A DNA stretch of 64,000 nt from Luteibacter sp. UNC138MFCol5.1 (lineage in GTDB: Bacteria > Pseudomonadota > Gammaproteobacteria > Xanthomonadales > Rhodanobacteraceae), in assembly GCF_900110505.1 (NCBI RefSeq), contig NZ_FODZ01000002.1, positions 725,227 through 789,226 of the forward strand. The letters run 5' to 3'. Positions within the stretch are counted from its first letter, which is position 1. Each line of letters begins with the position of its first letter. Below the pieces are notes generated by a model. That model did not search any database. It was not told where the DNA came from and saw nothing but the letters and a program-made list of their open reading frames with translations. The translations under genes were made by a program, and so were the position numbers. This document shows positions 9,910 to 19,107 of this stretch, one piece after another.

Positions 9910-11283
9910 TTACTTGCTGGCCGTCAGCGCGTCGAACTGCTGCTGGAGGTAGCTGCTGGTCCCGGCCAGCTTGGTCATCATCGCGTCGAGCGCGCTGTAC
10001 TGTTTGGTCAGGCGCTTCGAGTAATCGTCCATCTGGACGTCGAAGGCGGCCATTTCGTCCTTGATGTCCTTGGCCTTGTTCTGCAGGTTGGCCGTGCGCT
10101 GGGTGAGGATGCCGTTCGAAGCCGTCCACCCCGCGATCAGCTTGTCCAGTTTCGGCGCGACACCGTTGTCTCCGCTCAGGAGGCTCTGCGCCTCCTTCGG
10201 GTTGTTCGCCATCACCTTCGTGAGCTTGTTGGTGTCGAGCTTGAGCGTGCCGTCGGTCTGAAAGGCCACGCCCAGGTCGCTCAGCGAACGCGGCCCTGAC
10301 GTGTTCCCCGCGAACTGCGAGCCCAGCACCGTCGCCACCTGGCTCTTGATCGAGTTGACCGTGGCGTCGCCGATCAGGGCGCCGACCTGCTGGTTGGTCT
10401 GGTCGTACTTCGTGAGCTGCTTGTAGGTCGCGATGAACGAGTTGTAGGCCGTGACGAGCGAGTTGAGCGCGGTCGTGACCGCACCGGGATCGTTCGTGAT
10501 CGTCAGCGTCGTCGGCTGGTCCGGATTCGTGGGGGTGACCGCCGTCAGCGAAAGCGTCACGCCATCGATCGCCGACGTCGCCGTATTCGACGCGCTCGTC
10601 GCCTTGACTCCGTCGACCCAGAAGACCGCGTCCGCCGCGGGCGTCTGCGCGGTACCGGTGGCCGGATCGAAGTCGAGCTGAGCCAGGCCGCCATCACCGC
10701 CGCTGGTCGTGACCGTGAACGCGTTGGCGGCGCCGGTCGACACGGACGTCAGCACCAGGTGGGCGCCGTCCGAACCAGTGACGATGCTGGCGGTGACGCC
10801 AGGATTGTCCTTCGCCTTGTTGATGGCGTCGCGGACGTTCTCGAGGGTGTTGGCGCCGGAAGCGACATCGAGACTCATCGACTTGTCGCCGATCGCGATC
10901 TTGAGGGTGCCCGTACCGATCGCCGTCTTGCTGTCGCTGAACGCGCTCGACATCGTCTTTTGCGCGGTCGCCAGCTGATCGACCTTGATCTTGTAGGTGT
11001 TGGGCTGCGCGGTCGAGTCGACCGTCGCGGTGAGCGCCTTGCTGTCGCCCACGCTGACTTTCTGCGTTTTGAACGCCGTGCCGTCCGTCAGCGCCTTGAT
11101 GGCGCTCTGCAGGCTCGTCAGCGACGAGGTGAAGTTACCGACGGCCGAAATCTGGGTGGTGTTCGCCTGCGAGTCCGCGGCGTATTTCGCGTCCTGCGCC
11201 TTGCGCTTGTTCGCGACGAGGTTCGTGACGATCGACGCGACGTCGATCGAGCTGGAACCGATGTTGACGGGACTGGTGGCCAT
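9910..11283 (-). CDS. fliD: Flagellar filament cap protein FliD (HAP2)
   Basis: FliD forms the pentameric cap at the filament tip and folds incoming flagellin. The 457-residue protein has the conserved N-terminal export/coiled region (IGSSSIDVASIVTNLV), a variable centre and a C-terminal coiled coil beginning near residue 390 with the pattern YSKRLTKQYSALDAMMTKL. Residues 165-260 are Thr/Ala/Gly-rich surface domain sequence. It is first in the fliD-fliS-fliT-like-PilZ operon, preceded by a sigma-54-type promoter at 11370-11384. Length is typical. Confidence 0.95.
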   Translation of the reverse strand: MATSPVNIGSSSIDVASIVTNLVANKRKAQDAKYAADSQANTTQISAVGNFTSSLTSLQSAIKALTDGTAFKTQKVSVGDSKALTATVDSTAQPNTYKIKVDQLATAQKTMSSAFSDSKTAIGTGTLKIAIGDKSMSLDVASGANTLENVRDAINKAKDNPGVTASIVTGSDGAHLVLTSVSTGAANAFTVTTSGGDGGLAQLDFDPATGTAQTPAADAVFWVDGVKATSASNTATSAIDGVTLSLTAVTPTNPDQPTTLTITNDPGAVTTALNSLVTAYNSFIATYKQLTKYDQTNQQVGALIGDATVNSIKSQVATVLGSQFAGNTSGPRSLSDLGVAFQTDGTLKLDTNKLTKVMANNPKEAQSLLSGDNGVAPKLDKLIAGWTASNGILTQRTANLQNKAKDIKDEMAAFDVQMDDYSKRLTKQYSALDAMMTKLAGTSSYLQQQFDALTASK

Positions 11284-11330
11284 GAAGCTCTCCTGGAAGA
11301 CGCCTCACTGCCCTGGGCGCCAATTTGTCG

Positions 11331-11360
11331 ACGGCTGGCCCCCTTTCGAGAGCCAGCCGT
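11331..11360 (-). other. Inverted repeat in the fliD leader
   Basis: Arms ACGGCTGG and CCAGCCGT at 11331-11338 and 11353-11360 are perfect reverse complements separated by 14 bases. With the start site predicted near 11359, the hairpin would form the very 5' end of the fliD transcript. Function unknown; mRNA stabilisation is one possibility. Confidence 0.5.
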
Positions 11361-11369
11361 GACAACTAA

Positions 11370-11384
11370 GCAATTACCCTGCCA
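11370..11384 (-). promoter_or_regulatory. Sigma-54-type promoter for the fliD operon
   Basis: On the minus strand the sequence reads TGGCAG, five bases, TTGC, one base off the consensus TGGCAC-N5-TTGC. It lies between the fliC hairpin and fliD and points into fliD, with a start site expected near 11359, about 75 bases before the fliD start codon. Confidence 0.75.
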
Positions 11385-11385
11385 A

Positions 11386-11408
11386 ACCCCGGGAAATCTC
11401 CCCGGGGT
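11386..11408 (-). terminator. Probable transcription terminator of fliC
   Basis: A strong GC hairpin (CCCCGGG, six-base loop, CCCGGGG) starts 19 bases past the fliC stop. On the minus strand it is followed only by TTT then GGC, so the U-tract is short and the terminator may be leaky or work with the next hairpin. Confidence 0.55.
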
Positions 11409-11426
11409 CCGGTGAGCCCTTCCCCG

Positions 11427-12854
11427 TTACTGGAGGAGCTTCTGGACGATCTGCTGGCTCTGGTTCGCCTGGGCGAGGACCGAGACGCCGGCCTGCTGCA
11501 GGATCTGAGCCGAGGACATGTTCGCCGTTTCCTGGGCGAAGTCGGCGTCGGTGATGGCCGACTTCGAAGCCGTCAGGTTCTGCGAGATGTTCTGCAGGTT
11601 CGAGATCGTGGACTCGAAGCGGTTCTGCACCGCGCCGAGGTTGGAGCGCAGATCCGAGATCGACTGCAGGGCGGCGTCGACGCGATTGATGGTGTCGTTG
11701 GCGCCATCGACCGTCTTGATGCTCGAGTCGGCGAGCGTGGACGTCGTGGAGACGTCGATCGCACCGGCCGTCAGGCCCGTCGTCGTCAGGTCAGCCGCCG
11801 CGCCGGACACCGTGATGGTGGAGGCCGAGGCGAACTTCACGGCGCCGTCGGAACCGACGTAGGCGTTGATGCCGTCGCCCGACTTGGCGTTGATGGCGTC
11901 GGCCAGATCCTGCGCCGTGTTGAACGTGCCACTGAGCTTGAACGCGGTGCTGCTGCCGACCTGCAGCGAAACGTCGGTCAGGGTGAGCGGCGCGGTCGAA
12001 CCGGCGTCCACACCGGCCACCGTCTTCAGCTGGCCAAGCTGGGCGGCGCCCGCACCGGCGATCAGAGGAGCGGCCGAGTCCTTGCCCGTAGTGCCGGCGG
12101 TGAACACGAGGTGGTTCGTGGCGTCGAAGCTGGCGGTGACACCCGAGGTACCGGCGTCCAGCGACGTGTTCAGGGCGGCGAGGAAGCTCGTCTGGTCGGT
12201 CGCGCCGGTGACGCTGGCAGCCTGGCCACCGACCGTGATGTTGAAGTTGGCCGTGTAGTCGGCGATGACGCTGGAAGCGGTGGTGACGCCCGCCGTGTCG
12301 GCAGCAGCCTTGAAGCCGCCGATCGAGCCGGTGGCCAGCTGACCGACCTGGTTCGCCTTCACGCCCTTGTCGAGGCCCACGGTGATGACTTCACCGACGT
12401 TGGCGCCGACCTGGAAGCTCAGTTCCTTCGCCGAACCGTCCAGCACCTTCATGCCGTTGAAGTTCGTCTGCGTGGCGATACGCGTGACTTCCGACAGACG
12501 CTCCTGCACTTCGGCGTCCAGAGCGGCGCGGTCGCTGGAGGAGTTCGACGCGTTGGTCGACTGCACGGCCAGCTCGCGGATGCGCTGCAGGTTGTTCGTG
12601 ACTTCGTCGAGGGCCGACTCGGTCGTCTGCGACAGCGAGATGCCGTCGTTGGCGTTGCGCACAGCCTGGTTCAGGCCGTTGATCTGCGTGGTGAAGCGGG
12701 TCGAAATGGCGAGGCCGGCGGCGTCGTCCTTCGCGCTGTTGATGCGGTTACCCGACGACAGACGCTCGATGGCGGACGACAGCTTCGTCTGCGAGGTGCC
12801 CAGGTTACGCTGAGCATTCAGCGACATGATGTTGGTGTTGATGGTCAGAGCCAT
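11427..12854 (-). CDS. fliC: Flagellin FliC
   Basis: This is the filament subunit. The 475-residue protein has the strongly conserved D0/D1 termini: at the N-terminus LTINTNIMSLNAQRNL and LSSGNRINSAKDDAAGLAI, at the C-terminus AITDADFAQETANMS ending in QSQQIVQKLL. The centre (about 175-370) is Ala/Thr/Gly/Ser-rich and variable, forming the exposed D2/D3 domain. It is a single flagellin gene in this window, transcribed from a sigma-28-type promoter at 13053-13079 with a leader of about 190 bases. Its chaperone FliS and cap FliD follow directly downstream. Confidence 0.98.
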   Translation of the reverse strand: MALTINTNIMSLNAQRNLGTSQTKLSSAIERLSSGNRINSAKDDAAGLAISTRFTTQINGLNQAVRNANDGISLSQTTESALDEVTNNLQRIRELAVQSTNASNSSSDRAALDAEVQERLSEVTRIATQTNFNGMKVLDGSAKELSFQVGANVGEVITVGLDKGVKANQVGQLATGSIGGFKAAADTAGVTTASSVIADYTANFNITVGGQAASVTGATDQTSFLAALNTSLDAGTSGVTASFDATNHLVFTAGTTGKDSAAPLIAGAGAAQLGQLKTVAGVDAGSTAPLTLTDVSLQVGSSTAFKLSGTFNTAQDLADAINAKSGDGINAYVGSDGAVKFASASTITVSGAAADLTTTGLTAGAIDVSTTSTLADSSIKTVDGANDTINRVDAALQSISDLRSNLGAVQNRFESTISNLQNISQNLTASKSAITDADFAQETANMSSAQILQQAGVSVLAQANQSQQIVQKLLQ

Positions 12855-13052
12855 GGGATTGATCCTTGGTAAGCGGAACCGAAATGCCGGATTGATGTGC
12901 GGCGTAGTCCGGCGGGGTTCCGTTAGGAAAGCCTTCCGCCTCAGAGAGGTTTACGGCACGCCGGGGAGAAACTTGAGGACTTTTTCTACCTGTCAACCAC
13001 TTTTCGATCAGCGCCCGCCCCGAAAGCCCGTGCCGGCCGCTGTCAGGGTTAT

Positions 13053-13079
13053 TTATCGGCACACCCGGCGAGGGGTTTA
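13053..13079 (-). promoter_or_regulatory. Sigma-28 (FliA) promoter of fliC
   Basis: On the minus strand TAAACCCC, 11 bases, GCCGATAA matches the consensus TAAAGTTT-N11-GCCGATAA: the -10 is perfect and the -35 keeps the leading TAAA. It points to fliC with a start near 13046. Confidence 0.88.
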
Positions 13080-13141
13080 GGCCTTTTTTCAAGGAATGCA
13101 ATGCCGCAATACGGCAAGGTCGAGGCCTACCCGGCGCCTAT

Positions 13142-13166
13142 AAAAAAAGGCGGCCCTAAGGCCGCC
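13142..13166 (-). terminator. Rho-independent terminator of the flg operon (after flgL)
   Basis: On the minus strand the 7-bp stem GGCGGCC/GGCCGCC with a four-base loop is followed by seven T residues. It lies about 30 bases past the flgL stop and ends the long flgB-flgL transcription unit. Confidence 0.9.
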
Positions 13167-13196
13167 CCAAGCACGTCGCCGCGCGTCTCGACGTTC

Positions 13197-14393
13197 TTAT
13201 TTGAGGTAATTGAACAGCGTGAGGCCCTGCATCTTCACGAAGGCCTGCTGCGCGGCATTGAGTGCCGTCTGCTGCTGCGCGAACTTGCTCGACGCACTGG
13301 CGTAGTCGAGCTCGGTGAGGTTCGACAGCGTGCTGGCGTACTGCAGGCTGACGTCCGCGCCGATCTGCGTCTGCTGATCGAGCGTGTTCATGCGCGCGCC
13401 GATCTTCGTGCGCGTGTCGAGAAAACTCGTCGCGGCCTGATCCAGGTTCTGCAGCTGCGCGTTGATCTGGTTGTTCATCGGGGCGCCACCACCCGGTGTC
13501 TCGAACGCGGCGATGATGCCAGCCACCGTCGAGAAGACGTCCTGCGATGACGACGGCGCGACGGCGAAGGTATCGCCCGTCGCGGGCGTGCCCGTGAGGT
13601 TGAGCTGCGTACCCTTGAAATTGATGGTGCCGGTTTCGCCGGTGTAGGTGCCGGTGGAGACGGGTGGCAGCGTCGCATCGGTCGCATCGCGCACTTCGTA
13701 CGTGGTCGGCGACGTGAACGTGATCGAATACTTGCCGCCATCCCACGCGGAGGCGTCGGTCACCGATGTCGCGCCCACCACCGCGGTACCGGTATTGGCC
13801 GCGCCCGCCGACGTGATGAAGGTGCCGTTGCCGCCACGGATCTGCATGAAGACGTCCGAACCGCTGTCGCCCGTCGCCACCTGCATGCCGGCCGCTGCGG
13901 CGACCATGCGCTGGTTCTGGTCGCCGCCATAGCTGACGCTGAGGTCGTCGATCGTGAAGGGCTGCGTACTGGTCCGGCTGCCGGCGAAAATGTACTCGCC
14001 CTGCCCGTCGCGGGTGTTGGCGAGGGCCACGAGTTGCTTGAGCGTCTGGCGCAGCTCGGTGGCGATGGACTGACGCGACTCGTTGGTCTGCGTGCCGTTC
14101 ATGCCCTCGAGCGTGATCGAGCGGATGCGATCGAGGATGTCGCCCGCGGAGTTCAGTGCCTGCTCCTCGGTCGACAGGCGCGACGTCGCGGACTGGATGT
14201 TGCGCGTGTACTGGTCGTTCTGCGCGGCGGCGGAACTGGTATCCACCGCGCGCGCGGCGGCGGCGGGATTGTCGGAGGGCGACTGGATGGCCTTGCCGTT
14301 GCCGAGCGCCAGCTGCGTCTGCGACAGCTGGTACTGGCGATCGAGCATCGTGTTGACCGCCTGCTGCTGGCCCCAGGACGTTGAAATGCGCAT
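13197..14393 (-). CDS. flgL: Hook-filament junction protein FlgL (HAP3)
   Basis: FlgL is the second junction protein between hook and filament. The 398-residue product begins MRISTSWGQQQAVNTMLDRQ and contains the flagellin-like N-terminal helix GNGKAIQSPSDNPAAAARAV and the C-terminal helix TELDYASASSKFAQQQTALNAAQQAF. The central 200 residues are Thr/Gly-rich and variable. It is separated from flgK by two bases and is the last gene of the flg operon, followed by a clear terminator. Start ATG at 14393. Confidence 0.94.
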   Translation of the reverse strand: MRISTSWGQQQAVNTMLDRQYQLSQTQLALGNGKAIQSPSDNPAAAARAVDTSSAAAQNDQYTRNIQSATSRLSTEEQALNSAGDILDRIRSITLEGMNGTQTNESRQSIATELRQTLKQLVALANTRDGQGEYIFAGSRTSTQPFTIDDLSVSYGGDQNQRMVAAAAGMQVATGDSGSDVFMQIRGGNGTFITSAGAANTGTAVVGATSVTDASAWDGGKYSITFTSPTTYEVRDATDATLPPVSTGTYTGETGTINFKGTQLNLTGTPATGDTFAVAPSSSQDVFSTVAGIIAAFETPGGGAPMNNQINAQLQNLDQAATSFLDTRTKIGARMNTLDQQTQIGADVSLQYASTLSNLTELDYASASSKFAQQQTALNAAQQAFVKMQGLTLFNYLK

Positions 14394-14395
14394 CG

Positions 14396-16270
14396 TCAGC
14401 CTCGTACCGCGCTCAGGAGGGAATCGAAAATGGTGTTGGCCGCGTTGATCACCTGCGCCGACGCCGCGTACGCCTGCTGGAAACGAAGCAGGTTGGAGGC
14501 CTCTTCGTCCAGGTTGACGCCGGAAAGGCTCTGCTGCGACGCCATGGCCTGATCGAGGATGCTCTGTTGCGCGTCGAGCGCGGTGTTGGCCTGCGCGCCT
14601 GCCGTGCCCACCTGGGCGATCAGCTGGCTGTAGGACTTGCCCACCGTCGTGACGCCGTTGTCCAGCACGCCCTTGTTGGCGACGTCCGCCAGCGCGAGCG
14701 CGTTCCCGTTGTCGCCGCTGGCCGAACCCGCCGGCTTCACGGAGAACGTGTCGTTAGCGGCAGGAACACCCGACAGCTTTAGCGTCCAGCCGTTTCCGGT
14801 GATCGTGTCGCCGTCCGTGTAGTTCTGCAGTGGGCCTCCATTGACCCGGTAGGTGGTGGGCGATTCGAAGACGATATCGACGGGCGTCCTGAAGTTCGGA
14901 TCCGCGACGTCCGTCACCGTCAGCTTGCCGGGGACGCCCTTGCCCGTATTGGTCGATGCCTTGGTGGCCGCCAGCGGACCGGAGGCCGCGATCTTGTTGG
15001 TATCGGACACAACCACGCTGATCGTGGAGGCCGCGTTGCGCGTGGGCTGGATCTGCACGCTGTCGCCGGCCTGCGGGGTACCGGAGGGCACCGTGATCGC
15101 GAGGCCGTCGATGAGGATCGGGTCGCCGGGCGCGCCGGTACCCGTGGAAGGCACCGTGACGCCCGCGGTGGTCGACACCACCCACTTGGCACCGTCGTAA
15201 CGCACGATGTAATCGGAGGCACCGAGCTTGCCGACGTCGGTGACGGTGGCCGTGACCTGCGCGTTGCCCTTGTTGTTGCTGTTGTTGAGCACCGCCGGAT
15301 CGGCGATGTCGAAGAACTTGCCGCCGGCGTCGCCATTGAGGTCGATGCCCTGCGCGTGCTGCTTGTTGAACGCGTCCGTCATCGCGATCGCCGCGCGCCC
15401 GAGCTGGTTCCTCGCTGGATCCAGCACGTTCGTGCGGAAATCGAACGTGGCGCCCAGCGAGCCGGAACCGAGCTGGCTGCTGATGATCGAACCGCTCGGG
15501 CCGACCACTTCGAGGCGGGACGCGTCGTACGGGTTGTTGGCGGTGGAGAGCTGGGTGGACGCCGTGCCGTTCACGAGCGGCAGGCCGTTTCCTACCGAGA
15601 CGGTGACCATGTTGTTGCCGGCATCGCTGACGTTGACGCCGACGATCTGCGAGAGCTGCGAAATCGCCTGGTCGCGCGCGTCGAGAAGGTCGTTCGGCGC
15701 CGCGCCGCCGACGGACGCGCGCTGGATCTGGCCGTTGAGGTCCGCGATGCTCTTGGCGAGGCTGTTGATGGAGTCGACGGACGTGCTGATCTGCTGGTTG
15801 GTCTGCTTGTCGATCTGCTGGAACTGCGACGACAGCGAGCGGAACGTGGCCACCAGCGTGTTCGCCTTGCCGATCAGCGCCTGGCGGCTCGCCGTGTCGA
15901 TGGGCGCGTTCGCGACGTCGCTGACCGCGCCGAAGAAACCATCGAGCGCCGTCTGCAGGTTCGCCGAGCCGCTGACCGCATTGTTCGCCGCGGCCGTGAA
16001 ACCGGCGTACTGCACCGCCCTGCTCTGCCCGGAACTGGCCGACCAGACGGCTTGCGTCAGGAACTGGCTGTACGCGCGCTGGACACTGGTCGCGTCGGCG
16101 CCCTGTCCGATGTAGTAGCCGCCGCTGAACTGCGGGGCCCGCGCGTTGAAGGTCGTCGTCTGCCGCGTGTAACCCGCGGTGTTGACGTTGCTGATGTTGT
16201 GTCCGACGGTCGACAGGCCGACTTGCGAGGCAAGCAGGCCCGAAATTCCGGTGGAGAGCAGATCGGCCAT
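14396..16270 (-). CDS. flgK: Hook-filament junction protein FlgK (HAP1)
   Basis: FlgK is the first junction protein at the hook tip. The 624-residue protein has the conserved FlgK N-terminus (LLSTGISGLLASQVGLSTVG followed by HNISNVNTAGYTRQ) and a C-terminal D0 helix (GVNLDEEASNLLRFQQAYAA) that matches the rod-hook family. The variable middle (about 330-520) is Thr/Gly/Asp-rich. It lies 27 bases after flgJ within the same operon. Length is within the family's range (about 550-680). Confidence 0.96.
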   Translation of the reverse strand: MADLLSTGISGLLASQVGLSTVGHNISNVNTAGYTRQTTTFNARAPQFSGGYYIGQGADATSVQRAYSQFLTQAVWSASSGQSRAVQYAGFTAAANNAVSGSANLQTALDGFFGAVSDVANAPIDTASRQALIGKANTLVATFRSLSSQFQQIDKQTNQQISTSVDSINSLAKSIADLNGQIQRASVGGAAPNDLLDARDQAISQLSQIVGVNVSDAGNNMVTVSVGNGLPLVNGTASTQLSTANNPYDASRLEVVGPSGSIISSQLGSGSLGATFDFRTNVLDPARNQLGRAAIAMTDAFNKQHAQGIDLNGDAGGKFFDIADPAVLNNSNNKGNAQVTATVTDVGKLGASDYIVRYDGAKWVVSTTAGVTVPSTGTGAPGDPILIDGLAITVPSGTPQAGDSVQIQPTRNAASTISVVVSDTNKIAASGPLAATKASTNTGKGVPGKLTVTDVADPNFRTPVDIVFESPTTYRVNGGPLQNYTDGDTITGNGWTLKLSGVPAANDTFSVKPAGSASGDNGNALALADVANKGVLDNGVTTVGKSYSQLIAQVGTAGAQANTALDAQQSILDQAMASQQSLSGVNLDEEASNLLRFQQAYAASAQVINAANTIFDSLLSAVRG

Positions 16271-16297
16271 CGTCGTTATCCTTTACCTTGCGTTCCG

Positions 16298-17293
16298 TCA
16301 GAGGTCTTCGGCGAAGCGTTCCAGCGCCGCGAGCGCCTGCTTCATGACGGGACCGTTGGCGATATCGGTGAGCTTCTTGGCGTAGCTGGGATCGGTCGCG
16401 TAGCCGCCCTTGACGAGCGCGTACGCGAAACCGGCCACATCGTCGCCGCGTCCCACGGCCGCCGCGTAGCGGGGACTGCTCGAAACCATGTCGGCGTAAT
16501 CCTGGAAGGATTCGGACGGCGAGTCGTACGCGCGGAAGCTGTCCTTCCTGCGCACCGCCACGCCGTCTTCGTATTCCAGCGTCGGGACGTTGACGCGCTT
16601 GCCGTCCCAGCTGCTGCCCGCCTTGATGCCGAACATGTTGAAGCTGGTGGTGCCGCCCTGGGCGGGCATGTGCTTGCCCCAGCCGGTCTCGAGCGCCGCC
16701 TGCGCGAGGAGCGCGCGCACGGAGACGCCGAGCTTCTTCGCCGCCTCGATCGCGTGCGGCGCGAGCTTCTGGACGAAATCCTCGGGGCTGGTCATCTTGC
16801 CCACCGCGTTGGCGACCGCGTTGGCTCCCTCGCCGACGGCGCGCCCGGCGCGACCGATCATGCGCTCGAGCGAGTTCATCAGGCCGCTTTCCTGGTCCGA
16901 CGGCGACGACACCGCGGCCGCCGTGCTGGCGTCGCCGGTGACGCCGGCGAAGAGGTCGGCGGACCCGCCGGTCGACGGCGCGGCGCCGCCGAGCTGGCGG
17001 ATGAGCATGTCGGCGATACCGATGCCCTTGCCCTGCGACAACGTCAGCGAGAGCTGGTGGTCGAACATGTCGCGGTAGGCCGTGCCGGCCTGCGATCCCA
17101 TGATGTCGTCGCCCATGGCCGCGCTCGCGTCGCGCATGGACTTCAGCATCATCTGGGTGAAGATCGATTCGAACTGCTTCGCGACGACCGGAAGGGCCGT
17201 CTTCGAATCCGTCTGCGCGGCCGAGCGCAGGCCGGCGAACGCGGACATGTCCGTGTAGGTACCGAGCCGCTGGTTGTCGACCGTGATCGCCAT
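16298..17293 (-). CDS. flgJ: Rod-capping protein and peptidoglycan hydrolase FlgJ
   Basis: FlgJ caps the growing rod and digests the peptidoglycan so the rod can pass. The 331-residue protein has both halves of the dual-domain form: N-terminal rod-cap domain (about 35-100, VAKQFESIFTQMMLKSMRDA) and a C-terminal glucosaminidase domain (about 170-325) with the catalytic Glu at about 202 in QAALETGWGKH and the downstream NMFGIKAGSSWDGK motif. A 70-residue Ser/Ala/Gly linker joins them. It lies one base after flgI. Confidence 0.96.
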   Translation of the reverse strand: MAITVDNQRLGTYTDMSAFAGLRSAAQTDSKTALPVVAKQFESIFTQMMLKSMRDASAAMGDDIMGSQAGTAYRDMFDHQLSLTLSQGKGIGIADMLIRQLGGAAPSTGGSADLFAGVTGDASTAAAVSSPSDQESGLMNSLERMIGRAGRAVGEGANAVANAVGKMTSPEDFVQKLAPHAIEAAKKLGVSVRALLAQAALETGWGKHMPAQGGTTSFNMFGIKAGSSWDGKRVNVPTLEYEDGVAVRRKDSFRAYDSPSESFQDYADMVSSSPRYAAAVGRGDDVAGFAYALVKGGYATDPSYAKKLTDIANGPVMKQALAALERFAEDL

Positions 17294-17294
17294 G

Positions 17295-18419
17295 TCAGAT
17301 CACCACGAGTTCGGCGTGCAGGGCACCGGATTCCTTGAGCGCCTGCAGGATGGAGATGAGGTCGCTCGGCGACGCCCCGACCTGGTTGACCGCTCGCACG
17401 ATGGCGTCGAGGCTGGTGCCCGGGCCGAACTTGAACATGTGGCCGCCCTCTTCGCTCACGGCGACCTGGCTGCTCGGGACCACCGCCGTCTGCCCGCGGC
17501 TGAACGGCGCCGGCTGGCTGACCTGCGGCTGCTCGCTGATCGTGACCTGGATCGCGCCGTGGGCGACCGCGGCCGCCCCGACCTTGACGTCGGAACCGAT
17601 GACCACCGTGCCGGTGCGCGAATTGACGATGATGCGCGCCGGCGCGTCGCCGGGCGTGACCTCCAGAGCCTGGATCGTCGACAGCCAGGACACGCGCTGC
17701 GACGGATCCATCGGCGCGCGCACCGCGACCGAGCCGGAGTCCAGGGCGTTCGCCGTTCCGGCGCCGAAGTTCTGGTTCACGGCCTGCGCGATGCGCGCCG
17801 CGGTGGTGAAGTCGGCCGTGTTGAGGTTCAGCATGAGGTCGCCACCCTTGTCGAAGGACGTGGCGACGCTGCGCTCGATGCTCGCGCCACCGGGAATGCG
17901 GCCGCTGGCGGAAATGTTCACCTGGACGCTGGAGCCGCTCTTGCCCTGCGCGCTGACGCCGCCGACGACGACGCTGCCCTGGGCGATGGCGTAGACCTGT
18001 CCATCGGCGCCCTTGAGGGGCGACATGAGCAGTTCGCCACCGCGGATGCTCTTGGCGTTGCCGATCGAGGCGACGGTGACGTCGATGCGCTGACCGGGCT
18101 TGGCGAACGGCGGAAGCTCGGCCGTGATGGTCACGGCCGCGGCGTTCTTCAGCTGCGGGCGGACGTTGGCCGGCACGTTGACGCCGAACTGCTGGAGCAT
18201 GTTCTCCAGGCTCTGCGTCGTGAAGGGTGCCTGGCTGGTCTGGTCGCCGCTGCCGTCGAGGCCGACCACGAGGCCGTAGCCGATCAGCTGGTTGCTGCGG
18301 ACGCCGCCAACCTGCACGAGATCGCGGATGCGGTCGGCGTGCGCCGGCACGATGGCGCCGAGCGCGAGCACGGCCGCGACGGTGCGCGCGATGGCGCGGA
18401 AGCGATGCATGGCGCTCAT
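17295..18419 (-). CDS. flgI: Flagellar P-ring protein FlgI
   Basis: FlgI forms the periplasmic P ring, the bushing around the rod in the peptidoglycan layer. The 374-residue product has a Sec signal peptide (about 1-28, cleaved near AHA) and the conserved mature start [21 protein letters not shown]. Later motifs [19 protein letters not shown] and the C-terminal GALHAELVV are standard. The ATG at 18419 overlaps the flgH stop by one base (TGATG); an alternative in-frame ATG at 18410 would shorten the signal peptide slightly. The longer upstream frame is a chance extension into flgH. Confidence 0.96.
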   Translation of the reverse strand: MSAMHRFRAIARTVAAVLALGAIVPAHADRIRDLVQVGGVRSNQLIGYGLVVGLDGSGDQTSQAPFTTQSLENMLQQFGVNVPANVRPQLKNAAAVTITAELPPFAKPGQRIDVTVASIGNAKSIRGGELLMSPLKGADGQVYAIAQGSVVVGGVSAQGKSGSSVQVNISASGRIPGGASIERSVATSFDKGGDLMLNLNTADFTTAARIAQAVNQNFGAGTANALDSGSVAVRAPMDPSQRVSWLSTIQALEVTPGDAPARIIVNSRTGTVVIGSDVKVGAAAVAHGAIQVTISEQPQVSQPAPFSRGQTAVVPSSQVAVSEEGGHMFKFGPGTSLDAIVRAVNQVGASPSDLISILQALKESGALHAELVVI

Positions 18420-19099
18420 CAGAACGGCATCCACTTGGAGTCGAAGAAGCGCGACAGCCAGCCGCGCGTGTTCGAATCGGCGAGCGTGCCCTTGCCCACG
18501 TATTCGATACGGGCGTCGGCGACGCGGCTCGACGCGACGATGTTGTCGTTGCCGATGTCCTGCGGACGGACGATGCCCGAGATGCGCACGAGCTCCTCGC
18601 CCTGGTTGATCGTGAGCCACTTCTCGCCGCGCACCACGAGGGCGCCGTTGGACAGGCGCTGCGCCACCGTCACGGTGATCTCGCCGGTCAGCTGGTTGCT
18701 CTGGCTCGACGCGCCGTCGCCATCGAACGCGTTGTTGCTGGACAGCGCGCTGTCGGCGCTCTTGCCGCCGATGCGCAGACCCTGCCCGAGAATCGTGGGC
18801 GATGCGATGTTGTTGCCGTTCTTCTTGCTGGTGCTGGTCGCGGCCTTCTTGCTGGCCTGCGTCGACTCGACCAGCGCGATCGTCAGGATGTCACCGATGC
18901 GATGCGCGCGCGGGTCGGCGAACAGCTCCATCGACTGCTGATCGGCATAGATGGACCCGGTGGCGCGCGGCTGCGCGGCGGGCTCTTCGGGAAGCGTCGC
19001 CGTATACATCGGCTTCGGCGTGGGCGGCACGATCGCACAGCCCGCGAGCGTGGCGAGCGGCAGCGCGGCGGCGAGAAGGCGGACGAAGAAACGGTTCAT
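18419..19099 (-). CDS. flgH: Flagellar L-ring lipoprotein FlgH
   Basis: FlgH is the outer-membrane L-ring lipoprotein. The 226-residue product starts at ATG 19099, has a lipoprotein signal peptide with lipobox LATLAGC (Cys about 21), and shows conserved family segments [39 protein letters not shown] and [16 protein letters not shown]. The C-terminus [13 protein letters not shown] is typical. The open frame extends far upstream by chance through flgG-flgE; the start was chosen for the lipobox and family length. It lies eight bases after flgG. Confidence 0.96.
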   Translation of the reverse strand: MNRFFVRLLAAALPLATLAGCAIVPPTPKPMYTATLPEEPAAQPRATGSIYADQQSMELFADPRAHRIGDILTIALVESTQASKKAATSTSKKNGNNIASPTILGQGLRIGGKSADSALSSNNAFDGDGASSQSNQLTGEITVTVAQRLSNGALVVRGEKWLTINQGEELVRISGIVRPQDIGNDNIVASSRVADARIEYVGKGTLADSNTRGWLSRFFDSKWMPF

Positions 19100-19107
19100 G
19101 ACGTGTC

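Larger units (their letters stand above)
12855..13196. other. Intergenic region between fliC and flgL
   Basis: This 342-base gap contains the fliC sigma-28-type promoter (13053-13079), a fliC leader of about 190 bases and the flgL terminator (13142-13166). No gene is supported; a short minus-strand open frame at 12805-13101 covers the leader but lacks any recognisable protein signal. Confidence 0.7.
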
